NCBI GenBank assembly: GCA_017165825.1
Contig: CM029393.1
Location: forward strand, 7,926,893-7,990,892
DNA length: 64,000 nt
Direction: 5' to 3'
Origin: Hepsetus odoe
Lineage: Eukaryota; Chordata; Actinopteri; Characiformes; Hepsetidae
The notes under the pieces are model-generated. The model was not told the DNA's origin, searched no databases, and saw only the letters and a list, made by a program, of their open reading frames with translations. The first letter of the stretch is position 1. Each line of letters starts with the position of its first letter. This document shows, in pieces, positions 1-10,764 of this stretch. A program made the position numbers and the translations under genes.

Positions 1-846
1 AGTCACCAAGTGAGACCCTAAAAATGAAAGGCAAAGACAGAGCATGAGAAACAAGGGGAGGGAGGGTTTCGGTTTCTATTAGGAGCTCCAGCTGTGAGGG
101 ATTTGGTCTGACATTTTCGCGGTGCAATTAGGGAGCTCTTTTTTGCCTCTTGCAACTACCATGTGATGCTCTGTGGCTTCTGGGCTACGCGTGGCTTGAG
201 CCAGGGGTATATCAGGCCAGTTTCAGGGCGATGGCTTTGCTTGATGGGTTTGATTCGACTCCATTAGGGACATAATACATTCATGAATGAAAAACAAGGA
301 GCCACCTGATGTCTGCCCACCGTGGAATAGAGATGTCACCAACCAGGACACTGAAAGAAGATCGTCAAGATCACGAAGATGCTCCCTTTTCGGCCCTGGC
401 ACAGCTAGAATATTGACAGAGAGGACTTTGTCTGTCTGCCAGAGTTGAAAGTCCTTGACAGATCTTAGGCCAGGCTGTTTGATCAGTGAGGTTTAGACAG
501 GCCAGTGGTGATCCTCCCTTCGCTTGCACTGATTAAAGAACAGAGGATCCTTTCTTTCTTTCCAAATGCATTCTTTGATCCCCTTGGTTCTCATGCAAGC
601 ACCCCTCGCTCAGGGGTTGTAACCATTCGCATTGACCAGTGATTAATGTTCCACCTCACTTAAATGAAGACATTCTTTTAAGATACTGTATAAAAGGATG
701 GAGCAAATATGTTTTAGACTCGTTTTCTTTCTTTTATCCTGTTGAGAAAAGGTTAATCTGGTCACAAATAAAAACTCTGACAAGTTGCCCTAACGATCTT
801 CCTAATGATGTTTTTTCTCCTAACTTATATATAGCAACTATATATA
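1..846. other. Unique non-coding sequence
   Basis: I see no gene, RNA or repeat that I recognise here. The open frames are short and unlike any family I know. The right edge runs into AT-rich DNA ending in the TA target site of the Tc1-like element that follows. Confidence 0.5.
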
Positions 847-1393
847 CAGGACTGTGCAAAAGTTTTAGGCAGGTGTGGAAAAAATGCTGTAAACAAAGAA
901 CGCTTTCAGAAATATAAATAATGATTGTTTATTTTTTTCAATTTACAAAACACAAAGTGAGCGAACAAAAGAAAAATCTAAATCAGATCAATATTTGGTG
1001 TTACTACCTTTTGCCTTCAAACCAGCATCAGTTCTTCTGGCCCCACAGAGCCCTGATCTCAACATCATCCAGTGTGTCTGGATCACATGAAGTGACAGAA
1101 GGATGTGAGGAAGCTACATCCACAGAAGATCTGTGCTCAGTTCTCCAAGATGTTTGGAACAACCTACCAGCCGAGTTCCTTCAAAAACTGTGTGCAAGTG
1201 TACCTAGAAGAATTGATGCTGTTTTGAAGGCAATGGGTGGTCGCACCAAATATTGATTTGATTTAGATTCTCTTTTGTTCATTCACTGCATTTTGTTGAT
1301 TGATGAAAATAAATGAGGAACACTTCCATTTCTGAAAGCGTTCTTCGTTTACAGCATTTTTTCACACCGGCCTAAAACTTTTGCACAGTACTG
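847..1393 (+). mobile_element. Tc1/mariner-like foldback element, copy A (defective)
   Basis: The element starts with CAGGACTGTGCAAAAG and ends with the inverse CTTTTGCACAGTACTG. It is flanked on both sides by TA, the target duplication made by Tc1/mariner transposases. The outer inverted repeat runs about 65 bp, from GTGCAAAAGTTTTAGGC to GAACGCTTTCAGAAAT. The left arm also holds a reverse-complement copy of the transposase 3' end (GCATCAGTTCTTCT at about 1025-1038), so the inverted repeat reaches beyond the usual terminus. The right half carries the end of a transposase frame. At 547 bp it lacks most of the roughly 1-kb transposase gene and cannot be autonomous. Confidence 0.85.
1049..1256 (+). 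pseudogene. Tc1-like transposase C-terminal remnant
   Basis: A short stretch at 1049-1063 reads SPDLN, the motif just before the last catalytic acidic residue of Tc1-type DDE transposases (SPDLNPIEN in the family). Here it continues IIQ instead of PIE, so the acidic residue appears lost. After a frame change the rest reads VLQDVWNNLPAEFLQKLC and then LKAMGGRTKY before a stop at 1254-1256. This matches the usual Tc1 ending (KAKGG.TKY). The DNA-binding domain and the first two catalytic aspartates are missing. It is a relic with a frameshift, a substituted key residue and no intact start. Confidence 0.8.
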
Positions 1394-2080
1394 TATAACT
1401 TAAAGAGGCAAGACTGTCTAGGATTAAGTGATGTACAGTGATGGGCTTCACATTCAAATGGCAGTTTCCTCACACAGATGGAATAATGGAATAATTATCT
1501 TGTCTGACAATGCGCTGCTAACGCTAAATAAAAAATAATAATAATGTACCGATTCATCCGAGTTAACCCAGCTGAGAATCACAGAGAGGCAGTATCTGTC
1601 AAAATAAACCCATCACTTTCATTAATTTGCTGTCTCATTTACCTGAACTGAATTAAATCAACTAATGAAGCATTCTGAACTACATAATTAATGACTTGTC
1701 ACTCTGATTGTGGGCTGTGCATGCTCTCTGTATTTAATTTAAACCAGTTTTTTATTATAGAGTAGTCTGGGTTGTGATCTTATTCATATTTTTTATAGTA
1801 AAAAGTGGGAAACTCTGTTGTGTTGCACTTTTCCTGGCTCCAATATCTTTCCAATGTGTTGCACTAAATTGCACGTTGCACTAAATCAGAGCTCTATTTT
1901 TTTGCCATTGTAGGAAAATGTATAATGTCTAGTCCAAGTAAGTCCAAAGGTAAGTCAAGTCTTGATGTTTCCATGACAACTCTTGGGCGCTGCATTGACT
2001 TGTCAGAGTTTAGGAGCAGTTCTGCCATGGAATGTAGTATTTCCAGTCATTTTATAGCCACACGCACACACACACATAGT

Positions 2081-2082
<2 letters not shown>
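1394..2082. other. AT-rich unique sequence
   Basis: No gene or recognised repeat. Small AT-rich runs such as AATAATAATAATG near 1533-1546 are simple sequence. The open frame that begins near 1925 is only a run-through of the CA repeat that follows. Confidence 0.5.

Positions 2083-2130
<48 letters not shown>
2083..2130. repeat. (CA)24 microsatellite
   Basis: An uninterrupted CA dinucleotide run of about 48 bp, preceded by a shorter imperfect CA stretch at 2060-2076. The length suggests it is polymorphic. Confidence 0.97.
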
Positions 2131-2131
<1 letters not shown>

Positions 2132-2350
2132 CTCCCCGGTCTGTGTGTTTTTCTTCCAGGTGTTTCTGTTTCCTCCCACAGTCTAAAGACTTGCTGGTCA
2201 GATGGACTGGAGATGCTGCATTTTCCCCTTCCCCTTGTGATTGTGTGTGTGAGTGCGTTTGCTCGTTTGCTGGATGATGCGCCTGAAGACCTGTGGAGGT
2301 TGACTGGCTTGAGCAGTTCAGATAATTGGATAGATGGATGGACAGAGGGA
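2131..2350 (+). mobile_element. Fragment of a second fish SINE (family C), decayed
   Basis: The order of blocks is TTTCCTCCCACAGTCTAAAGAC, then GACTGGAGATGCT, then GTGTGTGTGAGTG, ending in GATGGATGG-like repeats. The same order appears at 26404-26640, with CTGGAGATGCTAAATTGTC in the middle. These blocks are typical of the body of the widespread fish tRNA-derived SINE with the CCTCCCACAGTCCAAAGAC motif. The tRNA head is missing and the 3' half is heavily diverged. Confidence 0.6.
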
Positions 2351-2375
2351 TGGGTGGCTATATAGATTGATAGAT

Positions 2376-2505
2376 GGGGCAGCAGTGGCCTAGTGTTTTT
2401 AGGGAGTTGGCCCCAGGATCAGAAGACTGTGTGTTTGAATCCCAGACCAGTAGGTTCCCCAGTGGTACCGTTGATTTCAAAATGACAGTAGTCACTTTCA
2501 CTTTG
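2376..2505 (+). mobile_element. tRNA-derived SINE family A, copy 1 (internally deleted)
   Basis: Family A is the dominant SINE here. It has a tRNA-like head GGGCAGCGGTGGCCTAGTGG (pol III A box TGGCCTAGNGG, B box GGTTCGAATCC), then CCAGTAGGTTGCCCTGAGG, GAGCAAGGTACCGTCCC, TCACTGCTCCCC, GCTGCCCCCTGCTGC, and a tail ending AATGACAAGGGTTGTCACTTTCACTTT. In this copy the head is followed directly by the tail. The body between GTACCGT and AATGACA is gone, leaving about 130 bp instead of about 235 bp. Confidence 0.85.
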
Positions 2506-2591
2506 GTGACTGAATAAAAAAAAGTCATTTTTCATAGAGTTTCATAGATGATGTGCTTTTGCTTTCCTCAACCTTCGCTGCTCACCATTGT

Positions 2592-2812
2592 GGGCAGCGG
2601 TGGCCTAGTGGTTCAGTACTGTGGGTTCGATTCCCTCACCAGTAGGTTGCCCTGAGGTACCACTGAGCAAGGTACCGTCCCAGTCACTGTTCCCTGGGCA
2701 CTTTCAATAGCTGCCCCCTGCCGCACGTGTGTGTATGAGTGAAACGCAGAGGTTGAATTTCGTTGTGTTGTGCTGCGTTTCACAATGACAAGGGTCGTCA
2801 CTCTCTTTCAAT
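2592..2812 (+). mobile_element. tRNA-derived SINE family A, copy 2
   Basis: Near full-length copy in the same orientation as copy 1, 87 bp downstream of it. The head (GGCAGCGGTGGCCTAGTGG) has lost about 20 bp between the A and B boxes. The B box reads GGGTTCGATTCCC. The body and tail are complete (GGTACCGTCCC, GCTGCCCCCTGC, TTTCACAATGACAAGG). It belongs to the subfamily with GTGTGTATG and TTGAATTTCGTTGTGTTGTG in the tail. Confidence 0.9.
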
Positions 2813-5046
2813 ATAAGCCCAGTTGCTTTTATGGACATTCTGCAGGACAACTGAGTAAAAAGGGACAAAGAAGAACACACTTATCCAAATCCTGCATTAA
2901 TATATTAAACTCAGACACCAGAGGCCCATAAGAACTTCTTCGAATTTCTGACATATATCGACAAACCCTACATTTTCCCAAACAATGACCTTAATCCTAA
3001 CCTTAATCTCAGGTAATAACCTTAATCTAAAGACACAGAGGAAGGACACATGTGCTGGCCTTCACCCTGCCAGCGTTGGAAGCATTGAATCGGACCTGAC
3101 AACAAAGCAAAGGACAAAAATGGAAAAAAATGCACTTAATAGTAGAGCCACTTAATTCTAAAAGCTTCAAACTGTCCTAACTGATCTAATGAAGGCGTCC
3201 TAATTATGTGTGCCATAATTCAGCGTGTCGTATAGCTTCCTACATGCACTCAGTATTCAATTTGAAATTCAAAACTTGTCTTAAGTGACCTTCCATTCTC
3301 CAGATTAAGCAAGTACATCATCCCAGCTCAGATTTCTTACTTTGAAGCTCTGCATAAATTAATCATCTGCAGTCCCTGAGTTTGGCCTGGTCTTGCATAA
3401 TTACAACTGGCTCCAAAATGGCCTTTTCTTGTGAAGCTCTGCTGTTTCAGTAGCATGTCAGGCTCTCATTTCTTGAGCTTCATCTCCGCTAACTGAGGAT
3501 GATAGCGGGGCAACTTCAGCAGGTGTCACTCTTCAGCCTTTGTGGGGCTAAATTACATGGGATAAAAACGACTAATTTTGCCTCGAATTTTCTCCCCGTA
3601 TAATGGCCATTAAATTTAGCAGCCTAATGCTGTGCAGAACCACTGTGAGCAGAGCCGTGAATATGCTTCCCTGACATGCCGACAAAACCCTATTTTTCAA
3701 GAATGTTTTTTTTAATTATCTTAACTTGTCAAGCTCCTTGTGAGAATTATCCATGATTAAAATCCCTTGCAATTTCATACTTTGTTCTACCACGATTGTC
3801 ACATTATAACACTGTTTGGGCAATTACTGCCTCTTTCATAGGGGAATTACTTTTGCATTTCATTAAAAAAAGGAGCAGCAAGAATAATTGCATGTCTTTT
3901 TCCATTCCATCGTCTCCCTACCACTCTCTATTTCTCTCCTCCCCTCCCTCTGTATAAGCAGAGGAACAAATAAGCGAGTGCTGAATGAAATATGTTTGAA
4001 ACTGCGAATAACTCGAGAATAAATCTGCCGTCGTCAAGGGGATTCCGCATCAACCCCAGGTTTTGACTGGGAGGGAAAACAATGTGCATATTGACTTAGC
4101 TCTGAGGAAAGCTTACATTCACTTCCTACCCCCACCTCACCCTCTCCGGCTCTCTACCCCTCCTTGCAACATGAGACAATCGAGGCGGCTTTTTTGACGT
4201 GCCTGAGGAAACATACAGGTGCAATAGCTGCCCGTGCCGGTGAAACACAGCTCATTCAGTTTGCTTTTGCTTTCCCAGACGTTCAAAACCCAGAGCCCGG
4301 CTGCCATTTATTGTTGTTCTGCTGGATAACAGAGTAAACGGGACACAAGAAAAATGTGTTTCCCCAAAACCTGCCTTTATGCATTTCGTTCAGGCACCTC
4401 AGACCAGCAGTCCATTAGAATTAGCTTTTGGACATTGTGCTATGGACATCGCATGCACTGCTAATTTGCCAAAAATGACCTAAAAACCATATAAAATAGA
4501 TTTTTGGAATTAAATATTTTCTAAATGTAATCAATAATTTGTTAGAAATAATAGTAAACATAAAAACATGCCCTTATTTGTATTTACGTGCCTTTTTGCA
4601 TTTAAACTCAACTGATTTATAATAAATTTTCCATCATCATCATTACCTTAACCTCCACCAATAGCCTGATTCCAAATGATCTAACTCCAAATACCTAATT
4701 ATGTCCAACTCTCTCTAACTTTGGTCTTAATCCTACTCCTAATCCTAAACCATACGTGGTTGAGAATCTGTGGTGTTAGAGCAGGTGCCAGTTTGAACAG
4801 AGAGGGGCTCTTCAAAAATATAAAATAAAGATATTCTCATTTATTATTATTGTGTCCCTGTGCCGGCCAGATTGGAGAAGCTCTATTTTAAACCGTTGTT
4901 GTTTTTTTTCACTTATACATTAACATTAAAGATTCATTATGTAAACTCCAGTGGTCTAGTCAAGCATATCTGTTGTATTAATTACTGAGATAAAAAATTA
5001 TAAATCAGAATTAATTCCAGTTTGGTCTGTTGGTCTGCTGCTTGTA
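2813..5046. other. Unique AT-rich stretch, possible regulatory blocks
   Basis: No gene, RNA or repeat family recognised. From about 3170 to 4290 the sequence is dense in AT-rich blocks such as CTAATTATG, ATTAATCATCTG and CATTAAATTTAGC, mixed with evenly complex sequence and free of repeats. That texture is common in conserved non-coding elements near developmental genes. Conservation cannot be judged from one sequence, so this is only a suggestion. Confidence 0.3.
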
Positions 5047-5084
5047 AAAATATTTATATTTATGTATTTTAGCAGATGCTCTCA
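5047..5084 (-). mobile_element. V-SINE-like element, 3' tail piece (split by LINE)
   Basis: TTATGTATTTTAGCAGATGCTC is the reverse complement of the common fish SINE tail GAGCATCTGC...CATAAA. The copy stops at 5084 where the LINE begins, and resumes at 5366 with a repeat of AGCAGATG..CTC. The two pieces together match the reverse complement of the copy at 10563-10762. Confidence 0.7.
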
Positions 5085-5365
5085 CTATGTTAGAGGGACA
5101 GCTCAGGTTGGACATTTTGGGGACAATGTTAGAGAAGCAAGGTGAGGAGGAGAGACGAGGACTATATCGGAAGGAGGCTGTTGAAGATGGAGCTGCCAGG
5201 AAAGAGGAAAAGAAGAAGACCAAAGAGGAGGTTTATGGATGTGGCGAGAGAGGACATGCAGGGGGTCGGTTGGAAGGAGGAAGATGCAGAGGACAGAAGA
5301 AATGGAATCGAATGATCCGCAGTGGTGACCCCTAAATGGGAGCAGTCGCAAGAAGAAGAAGAAGA
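5085..5365 (+). mobile_element. 5'-truncated LINE 3' end, copy 1, nested in a SINE
   Basis: A non-LTR retrotransposon tail. Frame 5157-5315 reads EDYIGRRLLKMELPGKRK, then RRRPKRRFMDVAREDMQ. This is the far C-terminus of a reverse-transcriptase polyprotein, downstream of the catalytic domain. The usual ending CGDP-stop appears as MIRSGDP in another frame at about 5314-5335, so a frameshift lies in between. The 3' end is a GAA microsatellite (5351-5365), not poly(A). Flanking copies AGCAGATGCTCTCA (5071-5084) and AGCAGATGTGCTCA (5366-5379) look like a 14-bp target duplication. A microsatellite tail and heavy 5' truncation suggest an RTE-type clade; that assignment is inference. Confidence 0.8.
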
Positions 5366-5563
5366 AGCAGATGTGCTCATTCAGAGGGACCTCCGTTTCC
5401 TAATTACAGGGATCGTCTCCCTGGATCAACTCCAGGTTGGGGGTCTTGCTCAGGAACCCTTGGTGGTGCTGCTGGAAGTGAGATTTGAACCTGCAAACTT
5501 TGAACCCTTTCATCCAAAGCTGATTATCCTACTGCTAGACCACCACCACCACCCAGTATAGTT
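5366..5563 (-). mobile_element. V-SINE-like element, body and tRNA-like head (split by LINE)
   Basis: Continues the SINE started at 5047. On the minus strand it reads a tRNA-like head (GGTGGTGGTCTAGCAGTAGG), a B-box-like GGTTCAAATCTC, AGCACCACCAAGGG and TGAGCAAGACCCCC. The matching copy at 10563 has AGCACTACCACCATTGGG and GAGCAAGACCCTTAACC in the same order. The GAGCAAGACCC core is the hallmark of the vertebrate V-SINE type. This copy is more diverged than the one at 10.6 kb. Confidence 0.75.
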
Positions 5564-5720
5564 TACCATCTAATGTCCATTCCATCTTCTTCAACAGCCC
5601 CTGAATTGAAGCCCCTCTGGATGAATGAAGCTGTTCTGAGTCCGATTCTGAGTCTGAAGGTCACCCATATCTATCTGTGTATAGGCATGTATACAAATCA
5701 AATGTAGGTGAAAAGGCTGA
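5564..5720. other. Unique sequence
   Basis: No feature recognised between the split SINE and the dispersed repeat that follows. Confidence 0.4.
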
Positions 5721-5965
5721 TGTTTTTCCCTTTCAGAACCTCTAGGGTGTCACTGGAATGGCACCTTTTGATTCACCAGTATGGTCCACCTTCAGTACCT
5801 TTAGTTAGGGAATGGATTTGCATCATATCACCTGTTTAGGGTCACGCCGTACCCCTGCATCCCGACACCAGGCTAGGAAATGGCACAAATCTGCCCTCTT
5901 TTCTCTGGGACAAACATACTTAAGGGAGAAAATGGACCTCAAGGACCTTGTAGTACCTATAAAGG
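5721..5965 (-). repeat. Dispersed repeat family F, copy 1
   Basis: Read on the minus strand this resembles 55555-55835. Shared ordered blocks include GGTCCTTGAGGTCC, TTTGTCCC, a GCCTGGTGTCGGGATG block, CCTAACTAAAGGTACT and CCATTCCAGTGACA. At 55 kb they read TTCTTGAGGTCG, TTTGTCCCG, GCCTGGAGCCGGGACG, CTTAACTAAAGGTGCT and CACCCCAGTGACA. No transposase is encoded. It is probably an old non-autonomous transposon; the class is unknown. Confidence 0.5.
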
Positions 5966-7685
5966 TAATTTTGCAGAGCACCTTTTTATAATGTATGTCT
6001 GATATAATAATAATGCTCTCAGAAAACACCTGAAAGATCCAGTACAGACTTAGATATCAGTTAATAGTACAAAACCTGACATATAAGGACTGTGAAGGCT
6101 GTGCCCTCTGGAAAACTACCATGTGGACCAGTTAGCCCAATGACAAAAATACATCCAAGCAGTCTTGTTTTACGGATAGTCTGCCAAAAAAAAGGGACGG
6201 CATCATTATGTTGCAGATGACAAAAAAAGCCATGGTGGTTTGAGAGTAAGGGAAGCAAAGTTGGAGCCAGTGGGACGTGATGGGCAGGCCGTCATGAGTC
6301 ACAGCAGCTGTGATGTGGATGGCAGTGGTGTCCATGGGTGGATGAGACTGTAATATCATTATCAAGAAGCCAGTCCCCTGCCATCGCAGTCTCTCTAAGC
6401 TGGAGGGTGGGTCAAAGGCCTCTTTGGCTCCAGCTCCCGTCTCCGTAACGCAGTCTCATTCGCGAGTAAATCCTTCAGGGATGTTGTTATTCATTCCTGC
6501 TATTTTGTGTTTTTTTTTCAATAGAGGGGATACTGGGGAATGAAAAGGCATGTAAACGAGAGGTATGAGGAGGGGAGGCTCAGCGAATACAGGCTGAAAT
6601 TCCCTCTGTTCAGCTGAGGGGAGGGGGACGGTGCTTTTTCCAATGACAGAGCTCCCCTTAGAGGAGGAAAAAGGAACTGTATAAAATACGCCCACCCCGC
6701 TCATTGCAAGAAATACAAAAATAAATAAATAAAGTCTTGTCGCAGCATAATCACAATCTCGCTAAGCAGACCTCCTTGCGGCTTATTGCGAAAAGGGAGA
6801 TGGACATTCATTCCCACACAAAAGCCATGCTCAAAGCTCAGGATGGCACCTTTCACAAGCACCGGGGCTGTCTGGCCGACAGAGCCCATTCGTGCCATCG
6901 AGGGCTGCCGTATACCCCTAAGAAGCCTTTCATGAACAAAAGAAAATAACCCAGGATATTCTGAAACAATCTCCAGGTCCCACCTGATAATCACTCCCCA
7001 AACCAAGTCTCCAAGGCTTTGAAACTGTCAAAGCTCCTGCTGACTGATTTCAAATGAGGGAGAAATTGCTGCTCCTCTACATTCCAGGCCTGAAATGATG
7101 GGCAGGGAGTGGGGCTGAAAACTGAGAAGTCAGGTCAACAGGGCAAGGTTGCTTCCAGACAAATTTTGACATGTCAGTGTTCACAACATCTGAAAATAAG
7201 GTCTAAACAATGTCTACTAATCAATAATAGCTCATCGGTGATGAGACATAGAGTTCAAACATGACATTTGAACTCGAGCCCAAATTTGAGTCCAAAAAGT
7301 ATTTGAGAAATGATGTTGGAACATAACCCAATGATGTCTAAGCAGTGTGGTCCAAGATCAGCACTCAGCAAAGCCTTTCCTTCTAAACCGAACAAGCAGC
7401 AGGAATAAAAATGGTTAAACCACTTGGCCAGACATCAGTGATGGCATTAAGCATTCTAATTGTAGCCTTGAATAGATGATGTTCAAGAGGATTCAGCTTT
7501 TCTTAAGATGGTTTCGTCTTTTGCCTCGTAAACATCACACTCAGGCTCGCCACTGAAAGGAGATGTATTCACAAGGGCAGCAAGCATCTCTTTATTGCTC
7601 CGTCAGTTTAACGTTTGCGCTATAAAACCTGGAGTCCCCATAAAGGCCAAGAGAAGAGACAGAAATGCTTATCTCACCACCAGCC
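5966..7685. other. Unique sequence
   Basis: No gene recognised. Several overlapping open frames of 65-100 codons occur on both strands (for example 6456-6704 and 6701-7006). They have no recognisable domain and oppose each other, so they are treated as chance. Confidence 0.4.
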
Positions 7686-7689
7686 CATA

Positions 7690-7835
7690 TTGTTATGTGT
7701 CCAAAAGTTTGTAGACACCATAGATTCTTTGTATCTTCCAAAATCAGAGCATTTGTGGGAAGGCTCTGCTGGAACATCACTGGGGGGATGTGATTGCACA
7801 CAGCCACCAGAACATTAGTGGGGGTCAGTAAAAAC
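7690..7835. repeat. Probable Tc1-type MITE relic
   Basis: The string TGTCCAAAAGTTTGTAGACACC at 7697-7718 resembles the termini of common fish Tc1-type MITEs (type TGTCCAAANGTTTGNGGACACC). The inner sequence TGGGAAGGCTCTGCTGGAACAT and CAGCCACCAGAACATTAGTG also looks like fish repeat interiors I recall. I do not find the other terminus, so the limits are uncertain. Confidence 0.35.
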
Positions 7836-10562
7836 ACTGAGGAACTAGTTATGGATCACCAACATCATAAACGTGAATATTTTGGTTTATAACTCCGGTT
7901 CTACTGCTCCTCAGTCCAAAGACGAGGGGTTTTATACCCCTCCAGATAATGCTTGAGAACTTGATTGATAATGAATGCTTGCTTCAGCCATGAGAACAGC
8001 TTAAATTAGCTAAATGCATTCGTTAACATGGATCTCTGGACACTTTGGGAAATATAGTGTTGGGTTTTTTCAAACTGACGCATCATTTCTGGTACTACGA
8101 TCACAAGACTTTCCCTGTTCTAACACATCCACTTTAACCCAGAAAGATCTTGATAATTAACTGATGATTAGAACAGGCAAAACACTACACTGTGCCAGAA
8201 AAACGTACTTCAGGATGAGAGAAGGGAACTCTACATGTTGCCTTCGGCAAAACTTACTAAGCTCTTTTAAAGAACTGGTTTAAAAATGACCCTGTTTTGA
8301 GAGCATTTGTCCTTTGGCTGGCAAGAGGAAGAGAACTTTGTTTATCTGCTCTCCTCGCAGCAGCTGCTGAGTCAGAAATTGTCCTGCATATGCTTGGTGG
8401 AGAGCTTTAAACAGTCTTATTTTGCTGACGCCCCATTTCCAACACCATATCTGCTCACAAACATTGCAGCACTACAAATCACATGAGTGTCCTTCCTAGT
8501 AGAGGTTGAAGTATGTGCAGGAACCAAAGGACCTGAATGCTCCCGGGGTTGGGTGATGTTCAAGCATCATTTCCCAAATCATTGTGGGGCTCAAATTCAA
8601 ATTTTAGGTTCATGCTTTGCATTTACACCTATTTTATTGGAATATGTTTACACAGCTTCTAGTTAGAGGTAGACGGGTTTGGGTTGAGTTTGGACTGTGT
8701 GTCACTGAGGTGGTCACCTCAAGGGCACACTTCATCATCACCATAATCTTTTGTAGGTATGTTTTTTATACCTTTACTCCCTTCTGACTGTAGACTTCCC
8801 ATTTTTTTGTTCTCTCTTAAATGAGGTTATAAAAAGATATGAATCTGCTCCATTTCCCCTGAAAAAACATATTTACGACACAAAACTGAACCTCAATAAC
8901 CCTGTTATCCCTTTGAAGCAACATTTACACTGTTTGTGCCTTGATTAGCCAAAAATGTATTTGCACAGTTCCTTTCTTCTGAAAGTGTAGAGTCAGGTAT
9001 CGATTCTATACCTGACTTTAATCTGGGTCAGACAGATTATAGCCCTTCTTGCTGTGCTTCACAGTCTTTCTCTCTGTCTCTCTCCCTCATTCCTCCTCTT
9101 TCTGCTGCTTTAGCAAAATTCAACATTCAAAAAGTCACTGGATCAGGCTGGGATGTAAAGCAGGTCATTGGGCAGGTGACAGCATGGTTACTTCCATGGC
9201 AGGTTTTCCATTTAAAAGGCCGGAAAATGTCAGCTAGTGAAAGTGGTCCGGCTTTCAGAGTGCTGGAGCGGTGGACCAAGATGCAAAGCCTTATAGCCCT
9301 GGCACTGATAGACTCTTCAGCACCTTAAATGGAGAAATGAAAAGAAGTAGAGCTCTCATTACAAAAGGGGGGCTTAGCTAAGAAAGACACCAATGGTTGG
9401 AGTCAGGTGACAGTGGGTTTACATCTAGAAATATTGAAAAAAAAAGAGTAAAAGCTCAAAGAGGTAGATCCACTGAGCCAGTTATCCCAACCAGAGAGTG
9501 CAGAAGCACCCTGGACAGGTCACCAGTCACTAAATGAAAGGGCATGAAGGGGTACACTGTTCATCTAATGTGCAAGTAACAGTGTCAATCAAACATTGCC
9601 AATAGAAGCCTATGTGTCTCCAAACTTTTGTCAAGCAGTACTTGAACAGAAGTTGAACAAACAGACATCTCATGTGCAATCAAGCAAAGATGCCTCCTGT
9701 GAAAAGGACCAGCCGGTCCAAAGGCGATAAAATTTGGAAGCTGTCCGCCTTCTATAATCTTGGCCCCTGCAGGAAGATGCAGAACGATGGAGTGAGGTGG
9801 GGGCTTTTGCTGGTGTTTCCTGTGACCTGTCCTCTATCCATCTTCCACTGGCTCCTTTGGACCAGGAAGGAGTGCCAATAATGTGTCTGCCTGCTGATGG
9901 AGGGAAGCATAGTGCCTTGCCAGATAAGGCATGCCTCTTTATTTCACCCCCAGCCGCCTGATTCCACCAGGGACTCCCAGCAAGGCTTCATTCCCACCCT
10001 AAGCTTGACACACAAAAGCTACCACTTTGTACTGCAGAAACTAAAACACCGTAATAAAACTTCGATCGATTCAAGAAAAGGGCAAAAGAGCAAGGAAACA
10101 CTTGCTGCAGCTTTGTTTGAGCAAACACTAACTACTAAGTAAAAAAGGAACTGAAAAAGATTTAGATCATCAGTGAACTCATCAACTATTTCCCCAATTA
10201 ATCAATTAAATATAAGTGTTGCAACCTTCGGAGATTTCATTTTTACCTGCAGCCATCACCACAGTTCTGCTAAAACAGCAGAAGACATCGCCACCTACAC
10301 TTCCTGTAGAGTGTTGCAATCTGTCAAAATGTATTTTATTGCAGATCCAGGTCATCAGTCACTGTCCTGGAAGGCCAGAGTCCAGCATAGTTTTGAGATG
10401 TCCCTGAGAAACTGTTTCCAAGTTTAGTTTTAGAGAACTCACTAATCTTGTCCACCAAAACTGGAACAGATAAGTCCTCTTATACAATGTTATAGATTTT
10501 TTAATTAAACACACTGGTGACTGTTGGTTTTAAGAGCCAGTGGGTGGCTCTTTAAGAACAGT
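7836..10562. other. Unique sequence, nothing recognised
   Basis: No gene, RNA or repeat family recognised. Open frames stay under about 85 codons and none shows a protein motif. Confidence 0.4.
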
Positions 10563-10762
10563 GGTGGGCGGTGGTCTACTGGTAGGATACTTGCCTATGG
10601 ATCATTAGATCAAGAGGTCTCAGGTTTGAATCCCACCTCTAGCACTACCACCATTGGGTTCATGAGCAAGACCCTTAACCCTGAGCTGCTCCAGAGGGAC
10701 TGTCCCTGTAATCAGGACAGGGAAGATGCTCTGGATAAGAGCATCTGCTGAACGCCATAAAT
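10563..10762 (+). mobile_element. V-SINE-like element, near full length
   Basis: A tRNA-like head GGTGGGCGGTGGTCTACTGG (A box) and CAGGTTTGAATCCCACC (B box) is followed by the core CATTGGGTTCATGAGCAAG and ACCCTTAACCCTGAGCTGC. The tail is CTGGATAAGAGCATCTGCTG then AACGCCATAAAT. This order is that of vertebrate V-SINEs, whose tail is shared with a LINE partner. It is the best preserved copy in the window and serves as the reference for the split copy at 5.05-5.56 kb. Confidence 0.85.
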
Positions 10763-10764
10763 TT

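Noticed and set aside
1925..2365. 146-codon open frame on the plus strand
   Set aside because: It runs through a CA microsatellite (HTHTHT) and a SINE fragment; no domain outside them.
2613..2801. Minus-strand frame with IESAQGTVTGTVPCS, also seen at 14.8, 15.8, 23.8, 28.1 kb
   Set aside because: The peptide is the reading of SINE family A in one frame and recurs with every copy; SINEs do not encode protein.
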